From NCBI RefSeq assembly GCF_036588685.1, contig NC_086386.1:5240117-5304116 (forward strand): a DNA stretch of 64,000 nt. Reading direction: 5' to 3'. Below the pieces are notes generated by a model, which worked only from the letters and a program-made list of their open reading frames with translations, was not told the origin of the DNA and ran no database searches. Numbering within the stretch: position 1 is the first letter of the stretch; every line of letters begins with the position of its first letter. This DNA comes from Mytilus trossulus (taxonomy: Eukaryota; Mollusca; Bivalvia; Mytilida; Mytilidae). Below, one piece after another: positions 49,901-57,900 of this stretch. A program made the position numbers and the translations under genes.

Positions 49901-50972
49901 TGTATACCTACTCTAACAGGAACTATGTGTAATTGTACAAAAGGATTTACAGGAGATAACTGCAAATCAGAAATAGATGAATGCAATTCCAGTCCTTGTA
50001 AATATGGTAATTATTGTAAATATAGTTGTTACTATGCACAATGCATGTCTTATCAGTTCGGCAAAAAAAACAAAAAAAAACCGCACCGGTTAATAAACGA
50101 ATAATGAATATGACACAAAACAGTCGTTTATCTACCACCATGATTTTGGATCATTATTTATAAATACCACAACTAGCAGATTAGATATTTAACCATGTTA
50201 TTGCTTATGCATCTTATAAATGTAAGACCTTTTGCTGCTACTCCAAATATATTCAAAGTTCCGAGTAAACCATTGCTATTCCAGGAAGAATCTGACGTGT
50301 ATTAAGACCGATTAAATAAGGGACCTCCAGCACGAGAATTAAAATTTATTAAAGGGTTTCACACTGTTTATTTTAGGTGGAATCTGTAAAGATGGCGTGG
50401 ATGGTTACATTTGCGATTGCAGAGACGGATATACCGGCAATAACTGTGACATTATCATGGATCCTTGTATGGGTACCACGTGTTTTCACAATGGCACATG
50501 CATTGCGTCAAGTAGTGGTTTTTCCGGAAGTTGCCTTTGTAGTCAGGGTTACACAGGACATAGATGTGAAATTGTGATAAATCCGTGTACCGATGTTGAA
50601 TGTCAAAATGGCGCTCAATGTAGCAGCGTTAGTTCTGGATTTGGCTTTCAATGTGTGTGTCCAGTTGGGTACAATGGCGTCTTTTGTGAAAATCGTTTAG
50701 ATCCATGTCAGTATATAATATGTGACAATGGAGGCACGTGTAAGAGCTACATTACTCATTATATTTGTATCTGTAACCCACATTATGGCGGGAAACATTG
50801 TACGTCGTTATTGATGCCTGCTGATGAGACAGCAGAAAGACCGGGTAGTAATATTATACCGGTAGTTAAAAATGGAGCATGTTCAAATTTTAGAATTTCA
50901 TATTTGACACTCTTTTCGGTCTTTTTATGTTCTTATGTAAATCTTTTTCCAGTCTTTTTACGACGAATTTGA
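28878..50972 (+). CDS. Notch-ligand-like DSL protein with nine EGF repeats and almost no cytoplasmic tail
   Basis: Exons 28878-28928, 40641-40928, 44649-44709, 45259-45513, 47375-47435, 48527-48657, 49150-49313, 49799-50006 and 50377-50972 all have AG/GT borders and matching phases, giving 604 codons and TGA. Order of parts: signal peptide (about 1-21), MNNL region opening SGIFEMAILSIYNGNGR (about 22-125), DSL domain with six cysteines (about 169-217, YRVICDDNYYGAGCEVFC), nine EGF repeats, and a short linker. A hydrophobic segment (about 580-601) ends in RRI. DSL proteins are cell-surface ligands of Notch receptors. Usual Delta or Jagged ligands carry a cytoplasmic tail of 100 or more residues with lysines for Mindbomb-driven endocytosis; that is missing here. 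The protein may be a short-tailed or GPI-anchored ligand. The first exon is inferred; the other eight are secure. Confidence 0.88.
28921..28960 (+). repeat. 25-bp tandem duplication of the exon 1 splice donor
   Basis: 'acaggtaggca' occurs at 28925 and again at 28950, each preceded by 'atttcattaatta'. The second donor, if used, would add 25 bp and bring an in-frame TAA. Confidence 0.75.
29995..30285 (-). repeat. Dispersed repeat family E copy (reverse)
   Basis: 'caaatggcaaaatcaaaagc', 'catcaaacgaatggataaca', 'ctcctgaattggcaca', 'gacagtcgcatcaaattctg' and 'caacgatgtgtgaacaac' in the order expected for a reversed copy. Confidence 0.75.
31076..31330 (+). repeat. Dispersed repeat family H copy (diverged)
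   Basis: 'cttaacatcaagtaac', 'gaaaattttgctttgcaaca', 'tggttctttaacgtgcacag' and 'agcatggca' mirror the order at 5226-5478. Followed at once by a reversed family E piece. Confidence 0.55.
31335..31490 (-). repeat. Dispersed repeat family E fragment (reverse)
   Basis: 'aaaatactgaacttagagga', 'ccaaaatcaaatggcacaat', 'catcaaaagcgaatggacaa' and 'ttctgacttggtacaggcat'. Confidence 0.7.
31800..32040 (+). repeat. Dispersed repeat family D copy
   Basis: 'gataccaggactaaaatttg', 'cgccagacgcgcgtttcgtc', 'gactcatcagtgacgctcga' and 'aagttgaagagcattgaggc'. Confidence 0.8.
32225..32412 (+). repeat. Dispersed repeat family C copy (partial)
   Basis: 'cacgaatttgacctaccgaa', 'gaaacacgacgcgtgccaca', 'ggagcaggacctgcttaccc' and 'ccctagtttttggtggga'. 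This is the middle of the family also present at 55260-55715. Confidence 0.7.
32425..32665 (+). repeat. Dispersed repeat family E copy
   Basis: 'tagcgctataaaccaggttc', 'tgcctgtaccaagtcaggta' and 'tgttgtccattcgtttgatg', matching 27535-27785. Confidence 0.8.
32817..32952 (+). repeat. Dispersed repeat family D copy (best preserved head)
   Basis: 'tagttatcaaaggtaccagg', 'cgccagacgcgcgtttcgtc', 'ataagactcatcagtgacgc' and 'caaagttgaagagcattgag'. A decayed further piece lies at about 33405-33470. Confidence 0.8.
34375..34447 (+). repeat. End fragment of repeat family A
   Basis: 'ggatggagagttgtctcatt' and 'ggcactcacaccacatcttc', identical to the block at 4710-4765. Confidence 0.7.
34870..34990 (+). 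repeat. Family E fragment (3' part)
   Basis: 'gatgttatccattctttta', 'gacatttgattgcggacttt' and 'cggagttcagtatttttgtt' match the distal part of family E. Confidence 0.6.
36735..36955 (+). repeat. Dispersed repeat family E copy
   Basis: 'ttttgttcacacattgttgt', 'gcaagtgagaggtttaacta', 'atgtcaggaataagaatgct' and 'ttatccattcgtttgatgtg'. Confidence 0.75.
37621..37866 (-). other. Antisense open frame of uncertain status inside intron 1
   Basis: A 75-codon frame ending TAG with mixed, protein-like codon use. It is rich in lysine and arginine and ends NPNAERFFPLWSYIPGVENH. It stands out from the AT-driven spurious frames around it and might be the last exon of an unrecognised gene or of a decayed element. 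I do not recognise the family. A good minus-strand donor (AGTCGGTAAGT, 37880) lies just upstream but too close to make a normal intron. Confidence 0.3.
38935..39108 (+). repeat. Dispersed repeat family E fragment
   Basis: 'tctggaatatgacagttagt', 'catttgattaagaactttct' and 'cctcggagttcagttttttt'. Confidence 0.65.
39180..39320 (+). repeat. Dispersed repeat family E fragment
   Basis: 'tataaaagtaggggatt', 'acaaccaggctaaacccacc' and 'gtctgtaccaagtaggaata'. It directly follows another family E fragment. Confidence 0.55.
40641..40928 (+). CDS. Notch-ligand exon 2: MNNL region
   Basis: Acceptor CTTTTAG at 40640; donor CCT|GTAAGT. 96 codons in phase 0. It opens VFSSGIFEMAILSIYNGNGR and carries the paired cysteines GHCCVGTKEYCSDQC and the block CIFGNSSTAVLGGN, the standard N-terminal module of Delta/Jagged ligands. 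It ends FQFSWP. Confidence 0.93.
42320..42430 (-). repeat. Dispersed repeat family C fragment (reverse)
   Basis: 'gggacaatcaaactcataaa', 'aataaactggcaacggcatg' and 'aagacaaacagacaaacaat', the reversed tail of family C. Overlapping short frames are shadows of it. It lies in intron 2 of the Notch-ligand gene. Confidence 0.65.
43285..43420 (+). repeat. Dispersed repeat family A copy
   Basis: 'tttacggtatgggttttgct', 'gttgaagaccatacattgac' and 'catatttgtctcattggcaa'. It lies in the same intron. Confidence 0.65.
43428..43735. mobile_element. MITE-like repeat with GCCCCAC/GTGGGGC ends
   Basis: Starts 'tgccccacctacgaaagaag' and ends 'cgagtggggcatccgtgtac', so the termini contain inverted tgccccac/gtggggca. 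Inside are ttcgttcgttcgttc runs. It resembles an abundant mussel repeat; the 88-codon frame within is a shadow. Confidence 0.5.
43805..44385 (+). repeat. Degenerate minisatellite, about 52-62 bp unit, about 10 copies
   Basis: A recurring core 'cccaacataggtttggctca' followed by 'taatgtatcaactgcaatg' and 'ataaggggaa', each copy with its own substitutions. It lies in intron 2, ending about 260 bp before exon 3 of the Notch-ligand gene. Confidence 0.85.
44649..44709 (+). CDS. Notch-ligand exon 3: end of MNNL region
   Basis: Acceptor TTTTTCAG; donor G|GTAAGG. It encodes AVFTLVVDVRHDNDNHLSQN plus one base, equivalent to the FSLIIEAWHD-type stretch that follows the WP motif in Notch ligands. Confidence 0.88.
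45259..45513 (+). CDS. Notch-ligand exon 4: DSL domain
   Basis: Acceptor TATCTTAG; donor ACAG|GTACAT. It contains the full DSL domain: YRVICDDNYYGAGCEVFC, FGHYVCDQDGSKLCLPGW and QGEFC, six cysteines in the expected spacing. This domain contacts Notch EGF repeats 11-12 in known ligands. Confidence 0.95.
45565..45665 (+). repeat. Dispersed repeat family E fragment
   Basis: 'gggaggtttagctagccaca', 'aaaaccaggttcaaccacca' and 'tcctgtacgaatttagg'. In the intron after the DSL exon, directly before a family F piece. Confidence 0.6.
45680..45815 (+). repeat. Dispersed repeat family F copy
   Basis: 'tgtttctgttgtgtcatagg', 'gatgtgtttccctcaggttt' and 'cgaacagcggtatactactg'. Confidence 0.7.
45816..47374 (+). 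other. Rest of Notch-ligand intron 4
   Basis: AT-rich intron without a recognised repeat or exon. The frame at 45768-45968 overlaps the family F copy and is not supported. Confidence 0.45.
47375..47435 (+). CDS. Notch-ligand exon 5: first half of EGF 1
   Basis: Acceptor TTTTTTCAG; donor TGCAG|GTTTGT. It encodes MCWDRCNMSHGFCYEPFQC, the short first EGF that follows DSL domains. Confidence 0.88.
47705..47760 (-). repeat. End fragment of repeat family A
   Basis: 'gacgatatggtatgattgcc' followed by 'aatgagtcaaccatccacat', in the intron between EGF exons. Confidence 0.6.
47955..48215 (-). repeat. Dispersed repeat family C copy (reverse)
   Basis: 'gaaggacatgcaatctcata', 'aatcgaaaacaaactgacaa', 'gaaaaacaaacaatagcact' and 'aaaactttggggtgatctca'. 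The 84-codon frame here is its shadow. Confidence 0.65.
48527..48657 (+). CDS. Notch-ligand exon 6: EGF 1 end and EGF 2
   Basis: Acceptor TTTGTTTAG; donor ATAG|GTAAGT. It reads CFIGWEGESCDECIRNPGC, then YCYEPWQCICYGDWTGKDC. The exon is phase-compatible on both sides. Confidence 0.92.
48715..48985 (-). repeat. Reversed fragments of families F and A/E
   Basis: 'gaataccgctgttcaaaagt' is the reversed end of family F. Then 'gaaacacataaatgcattaa' and 'cctgaattggcacaggttat' follow. It lies in the intron between EGF exons 6 and 7. Confidence 0.5.
49150..49313 (+). CDS. Notch-ligand exon 7: EGF 3 and start of EGF 4
   Basis: Acceptor ATGTTGTAG; donor TCT|GTAAGT. EGF 3 starts DINYCHKYDPCEHSGTC and ends CVTGYTGTSCE. 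EGF 4 begins CADRHCQNGGHCS. Confidence 0.93.
49799..50006 (+). CDS. Notch-ligand exon 8: EGF 4 end, EGF 5, start of EGF 6
   Basis: Acceptor TTTAAATCAG; donor TATG|GTAATT. It encodes CECPEKYYGPHCE, the EGF CDETDCLNGGTC...CNCTKGFTGDNC, and EIDECNSSPCKYG, the start of an EGF with a calcium-binding type D-E entry. Confidence 0.93.
50377..50972 (+). CDS. Notch-ligand exon 9: EGF 6-9 and hydrophobic C-terminus
   Basis: Acceptor TTTATTTTAG. It completes EGF 6 (CDCRDGYTGNNC) and adds EGF 7 (CLCSQGYTGHRC), EGF 8 (CVCPVGYNGVFC) and EGF 9 (CICNPHYGGKHC). A linker with NGACS follows, then about 22 mostly hydrophobic residues (YLTLFSVFLCSYVNLFPVFL), then RRI and TGA. There is no cytoplasmic domain. Confidence 0.95.
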
Positions 50973-50984
50973 AGATCTAATTGA

Positions 50985-50990
50985 AATAAA
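50985..50990 (+). promoter_or_regulatory. Polyadenylation signal of the Notch-ligand gene
   Basis: AATAAA only 12 bp after the TGA, implying a very short 3' UTR. This also argues that no further coding exon follows. Confidence 0.65.
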
Positions 50991-51638
50991 ATTATTATTT
51001 GTATAATGCTTTCCATCGTATAAAGGAGTCATTTATCAAGCAGATATATAAAAAAGTTTAAACAATATTTGCCATTCCAAAACTAACAGATTTTGTACAG
51101 TTATGTGGCTGATTTCTCGTTTTGGCTAGTAACCACTAGCTTGAATCTCATGTTCTTAAAATATTGAATAGAATACAAAAGATCTCCCTTTAGTTCATTC
51201 ACGAGGTAGATATAAAAAGATTTTATATATTAAGTGCTAATGAGACAACTCATCATCAGAGTCAAAATTTGTCAAAGTAAATCTTGATAAGTCATAGAAC
51301 GGCCTTCAAAACGGCGCCTTTGTTCACACAGAACAGCACGCTGTTAAGGGCCCCCAAATGACTGACGTAAAACTGTTCTAACAGGAAAACAAACTGTCTA
51401 AGTTATATGATTATAAAAAAAACTATAAAGAGAAACATCCTTGTGATAAATACATACACAAGTAAGTAAAAGTATCTACATTTATACATCAAAACACCAG
51501 TTGATCGATATATTTCTCACCTGACTTTGCTATTGAATTTCATCATCAAACAGTTGCATGTAAAGCAAATGAACAAAAATTTAGACAACCTATATAATTT
51601 TCGAAAAATAGAAAAAATAAAATAAAACACATTACAAT
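50991..51638. other. Tail-to-tail intergenic spacer
   Basis: Separates the 3' end of the Notch-ligand gene from that of the LRR/EF-hand gene. It holds a reversed family A relative at about 51225-51400 ('gaacggccttcaaaacggcg', 'aagggcccccaaatgactga'). No gene seen. Confidence 0.6.
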
Positions 51639-51918
51639 TTAAGATTCTATATTTATTGGTGCAATGGATTCTAATGTTTTTCGTCCTTCGTCTGTTATTT
51701 CAAACGACAACGAAGCCGCGCTTTCACGACGATACATCGGTTTTTTCTTCGTCTCTTGTTTAGTTTCTATATTTTGAATCAATGCGTCATATTTTTCTTT
51801 CCTTGATTTTTCTACCAATTTTTGTAAATGTTTCATAGATTCTGATAATCGTCCGACCGTATCTGTACTTGCAAGATGTCTGACATGGGCTGCTTGTCGT
51901 CTGCCGTATACCAATTCA
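51639..51918 (-). CDS. LRR/EF-hand gene exon 12 (C-terminus)
   Basis: Acceptor TTTTACAG. It completes EF-hand 2 (H-E) and continues LVYGRRQAAHVRHLAST into a charged, probably helical tail, ending PINIES and TAA. The only canonical AATAAA near this end is at 51658-51653, inside the last codons. Confidence 0.9.
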
Positions 51919-54900
51919 CTGTAAAAGAAAGAAATTAAGATATGATGTCTACAAAAGAATTATAGTAGTCTTAAAATTCTTTACAGTATATTTTACTTTT
52001 TCTTTAGAATACAACTATCATCGAAATTTGATTTTTTTTTTTATATCAAAATCTATCAAACATAAAAATTTTAAAAAAATCATTGTAGTATATTGGTTTG
52101 GTCGTACCCCCTGAAAACAAATGTATAAAGGAGAATATTGTTTATCCGTATACTCTTCCCGCATCCATTTATATGAATTTCATTTTCTCTGAGTCCATTT
52201 TCTTTTAGCAAAAGGAAGCTGATAGGAGAATCACACCCCTTAAACTTTATACATGATAAGCAGTATTTGCGATCATCAACCGATGTACAGTACTCAAAAC
52301 ATCAAAATACTGGATTGGATATTTTGAGCACAAAATTGTTTTTCGAGTATTGAGTTTCGTTTTAGGACCATGTCCAGTCGATCGAGAAAGTGAGAAAAAG
52401 AGAGAAAGAGAGAAAGGAATACAATGTATAGAATACTCACTGAAGATCAATATTGTGGTTTTCGTCCAGATCCAATTTGTTCATCAGGGATTCGAGCTTG
52501 TCTTCCGATAGCTCCAAGGAAAATCTCTGTCAAGTAATGTGAATGTTCATTCATTAGATTAAGGAATATTTGTAAATAATATGATAATATAAGGTGTTTG
52601 TAACAAGTCTTAAGTAGGTATAGAATGGTGCAAATTTTAAAATGGCACTTCCATTGTTTCTTCGTAGCTTTTAATATTAGACCGTTCTCTGAATTTATAT
52701 TCCGCTACAGAGAAACTAATTCAAAAATTGCATCGTAAAAAAATATTCAATGATTTATTCCACATGTGAAATTGTCAGTTCTACTCTGAATAAAAAAATA
52801 CCATAATTTATAGAAACCAATATATTATCAAGTAGTATCTTGATTCAAAAGTAAAATATTGTAGTTATATATTCTCGTATACACGGGAAATATGTGCTTT
52901 AATTTCATGTTTCCCCCTATTATACACTAATTTAGACAATTAATAGTCATTTGCTTGTCTTGGTGAAGATTGAAAAACAAACAAGTTTTCTGTTGTGACG
53001 CTTCACAATATCAAAGTAAAGAGATTTCCAATGAGACAACAATCCAAAAAACTTACAAATGAAGCGGATTTACGCAATTATAGGTAACCTTACAGCTTGC
53101 AACAAATCTGTTTTATAATGAGCCTCCTGATCTTATCGCTTAGACTCCGAACTTTACAGTTAAAACCACAAACGACAAATAAAGAAATTATGAGAACAGA
53201 AATTTCAGCTTGTACATACCAAAAATCCATCTTTAAGTTCTTGTTTTGTAATATTGTTATCTGAGTCTTTATCAAATTGTCGGAACAAATCAATTAATCG
53301 CATATTCTCCTGTCTCATAAGTTCAAACAACAACAACATCGGGTCATAGTTCTCTAATTTCTTTTCTCTCAGTATTGAGGTGATTTTCTTTTTATTCGGT
53401 TCTTTGTGGTATACATGTATATCTCGAATGTTTTGAAGTTCTTCGTATGCGTCTAAAAATTCGTCGTCGACAGGAGTATCCTATGAACAAAACAAATGTA
53501 GCATGTAAACTAATAATACATATTTCATATTCAAATATAAAGTTGACTATGATCAGTCCAAATATGCCCCTTAAATTAGAAAAACATGCATGACAGATCT
53601 ACCAAATTTACCACCTCCCAAGGCACAAGATATTTGGCTCATTTTGGTCAATGGATTACTACATTTATGGTTGGTCATTGCTGAAACCTTCAAGCAACAG
53701 TCAAGATTGGTAATAGCAATAAAAGCACTGTTGGGTCAATACACTTCAGTGGGTTCATATTAATTAATGTGAATATTTGTCATGTAGATAGAATCATAAT
53801 CAAAACAGTGTGGTCCTGGCCATTGATTGACGACCTAAATTATCCCATTGACTGGGACAGATTATGTGAACGTTTGTCAGTAACGACCATTGCTCACTTC
53901 TTACTTATTATAGAATTTAAACTGTGGGGTCACCAAAGGTTCTTAACGCCTTTAATAATAAAATAATTCGAAAAATTATTCAGGAATAACCTTTATGTTT
54001 TGATTTATTATTGATATAAATCAACACATTGTATTATTCCGGAATCGTTTTTCGAATTGCTTTATTTAGGTGTTGAGAACCTTTGGTGACCCCACAGATT
54101 CAGTGTCTTCAACAAGTACATAGTGAGCTGTGATTGTTACCGACAAACGTTCACCTAATCTGTCCCAGTCAATGGGCTAATTTAGGTCGTCAATCAATGG
54201 CCAGGACCACACTGTTTTGAACATGATTCTATAAAGCCTTAGATAACATTCACTGGTAAATAAAATTGAGAAAGGAAATGGTGAATGTGTCAAAGCGACA
54301 ACAACCCAACTATAGAGCAGACAACAGCCGAAGGCCACCAATGGGTCTTCAATGTAGCGAGAATTCCCGCACCCGTAGGTGTCCTTCAGCTGGCCCCTAA
54401 AAATATGTATACTAGTACAGGGATAATGGACGTCATACTAAACTCCGAATTATACACAAGAGACTAAAATTATAAATCATACAAGACTAACAAAGGCCAG
54501 AGGCTCCTGACTTGGGACAGGCGCAAAATTGCAGCGGGGTTAAACATGTTTATGAGATCTCAACCCTCCCCCTATACCTCTAGCCAAGGTTGTTTTGTTT
54601 ATGTCTTGAAATATATGCTTACTTAAATAATTCATTATAAAATAAAAAGTTTTACAAAATTGGACATAAAATGTGTCCCCCTCCTTTTCCAATTTAAATT
54701 TGATTAAAACACCAGATCTACAAACACTTACATTCATAAACAGACACAAATAATGATTTCTATTAATAATGTTCTACATTATATTTACCTCTAAGTGCAA
54801 ATTCTTTAATACGGATGTCGACGAAAGTTCAAGGCATTTAAGTATAGCAATGGCACCATCGGTTGTAAAAGGGTTACTGGTCAGCTGCAATAGTAGATAA

Positions 54901-57900
54901 ACATCAGTTAGTTTAAACATATTTATTTGAAATGGATTTGAAAACAAGTTATTTAAATTCCTTTCCACTCTGCGGGTGCGATTGCTGCCTTGTAGCGGTA
55001 TTAGCCTGCTCTTTTTCGAAATCTACAAGGGTGTCTTTAACTTGCAAGAGATATGGCTGTCTCTTAACACGGGTCAGCCATTTATCGTCCCCTTCCGACA
55101 GACTATCATCGTTTCCTCAAGACCATACTCGCAAATGGTGTCAAGGGAGAGCATCAGTTCACTCAGATGTAAAAGAACTCAAAGTAAGCTGTGGAGTTAC
55201 TGATTTATTATAATAAATAAATACTGAAACAATGAATTGTATTATTAGAAAATTATATCAGTAATAGCTGGATTGTTTTCCATGAAAGAGGGCTGCTCTT
55301 CACAAGAGAGCTGTTCCACCAAGAGTTCTAAGTGGTGACGCTGAAATCACCAAGTAGTAAATGTTTCGGACGCCATCAGCAATGAATTGACAGTTAAGGA
55401 ATGTCTGTTTCACATATGAAGACGGATATGCTCCAATTGCATGTCGTACCTACAACCCCGTCCTTTTATAACCGATGAAACCTATCGAGTTCTGCTTGGC
55501 GTCGGGTTTATTACTTACACAAGCAACACAACAGGTGCAACATCCGGAGCAGAACCGCCTTACTTGAGTATCCTGGTTTTTGTTTCTGTGGCTCAAGATT
55601 TATCTTTCTATGGTAATATGTTTTGTGTACTGTTTTTGGTCTCTTTCTGTTTTAATGCTATCAGTTTATTTTCAACTTACGAGTTTGGTATCGTTCGCGT
55701 ATTTTCTATGACCATTTAAGATAACAACTAAGAGGTTACTGCAACATATGGACGACCATTAACAAAGCTTCTGAAATCTAAATGACACTAAAGGTTTCTA
55801 TAATATAATTATTGTAATGTATTACCTTGACAGTTTCCAGTGTATCATTCAGTTTTAATCCCTTTAGAATGTGACCAAGGTGTGTGAAATTGATCCTAGT
55901 GTTTGTTAAATCTAGTTTGCGTAGAGTGTGATTTTTCATGAAATATTTCCCGAAGGCGATGGAACCTTCTTCGCCAAGTCCATTCCATGATAAATTGACG
56001 TCTATTAATTCTACGTTCTCCTAAAACATAAACAAAAAACAAAAACATTATGGTAAATGCAAAACTCTTTTAATAAATTATTTTATTTTTTCTTGATATT
56101 TCAAAAAGGTAAAGAATGTATTCAACTGAATGTAAATGGTGAAATCATTTTTTTTGATTGGTTGCGTCCATGACACGTGACGTCGCACTGAACATCGGGA
56201 CTATCTGTTTTAAGATACGCACAATACACAACCATTGAAGGTGTCTAAATAGCGATCATTGTCTTGTTCAAAACATTTTCGGACGTAAAAACAAAACAGA
56301 AAAAAAGTCCTGGGATACAAGTTTAACATTTGATAGGAAATATTTATGTCGTGTTAGCTATAAATATAACGAAACAATGTGAAATTATTTTGTAAGTAAA
56401 TATTTTTGTGTTCTAGTTAGGATAAAAATAAAGGCAGTGGGATAGGACATTTTTCTTTTGCCTGTGCAGACATGAAAATTGATTCAAACTCGAGCGAAAC
56501 CTTCAGGAAATGTGTTTTTTTTCTTCCCTGATTAAATCTTCATACTTCCGTAAAACAAGGGAAATAAATGTAAAACTATTCCCATAAATAACTCAAGTTT
56601 AAAACAAAATACGTTTATTATTGCCAAGAAACCTTTAGAAAGTATCATTATATTCACTTGCACAAGTCACTAACTGCAGATAAAATATTGCCATGTGAAG
56701 AGATACTTTTTTTTTTTTTTATCGATATATAAGATTCTTTCCTCTCGCAATGTTACACAGAACCAGAAGTGCTATTGACAATAAATGCACATTTTCATGG
56801 CGCCAAATACTTACGCAAATAGCTTTTACAACTTCAGATGCACCACGCCCTCTTAAATGATTCCAACTTAAATCTAAATGCCGAAGTGTGAGGTTAGAGG
56901 CTGAAAAAAGAATACACCAAACTTGTAAATAATGTACGTAAAGTGCCAATTGTTCATTGTAATAGTTCAACCATCTGACAGTTCTCCTGCAGTATCTTAA
57001 TTTATTGTGAAGTGTTGTGTGCACTGCTGTTTATCTGGTTTGTAGTAATATGGCTTTGTCTGAGTTTTGTCCTAAGACTTGTTAACCAAGTTGTGGTGAT
57101 ATTTTATTATCACTTTAAAATAGTCTGCCTCTTTTTACAACAACCTGCGTTATCATATAAAGCACCTTCATAAAATGTCTAAATGTTTCTTCTAATATAA
57201 ATAATATAAAACAAATACTTACATATAGATTTTGCCATTTTACATCCAGCTTCATCATCTAGATCGTTCTCTTTGAGGACTAACTCTACGATGAAATCGT
57301 TCTCCTGGTAAAAATCAAACATTATAAGTCACAAGAAACTCATAACTGAATGAGAAACAATAAAAAATAGCACATGTTGAAAGCCATAACCCTTCCTAGA
57401 GCAAATTGGTTTACTGTTCACATTTCCAAAGTCCTTTTCAGAGTATAACAATAATACAATATTTTCAAAGTAAAACAAACTTCGTTGTATGAAAGTTATA
57501 AGAACAATGTTCGTTCATTTTTTGTTTACTTGTGTTTGTTAAGATGTCTTTTTGATAGAGTCAAGCCACTGAATAGTATATATTGTCATGTTGTAATTAT
57601 ACACTACTTTCCCATGTTTGGGAGAATATTGGCGCCTGGTAAAACGTTTAGACCCGTTGCATTTTATTAACCTATCATAAGCCTGTAGCTTGTTGTTCAG
57701 TCGTTTTCGTTTGTTAGTGAGGTTCGTGTCGTTTTTTTTCTATATAGATTAGACCGTTGTTCTGTTTGAATTGTTTCAATCTAGTCATTTGGGGGCCCTT
57801 AATAACGGCTTGCTATGTGAGCCAAGGCTTCGTGTTGAAGGCCGTACTTTGACCTTTAATTATATACTTTTTATAAATAGCGATTGGATGGGGAGTTGCC

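Noticed and set aside
54960-55215. Two overlapping plus-strand frames of 93 and 75 codons as an exon
   Set aside because: Open in two registers, no acceptor or donor in phase, antisense in an intron, and looks like a repeat.
55441-55719. 92-codon plus-strand frame
   Set aside because: Lies wholly in a dispersed repeat (family C) whose other copies do not keep the frame; it sits antisense in an intron.
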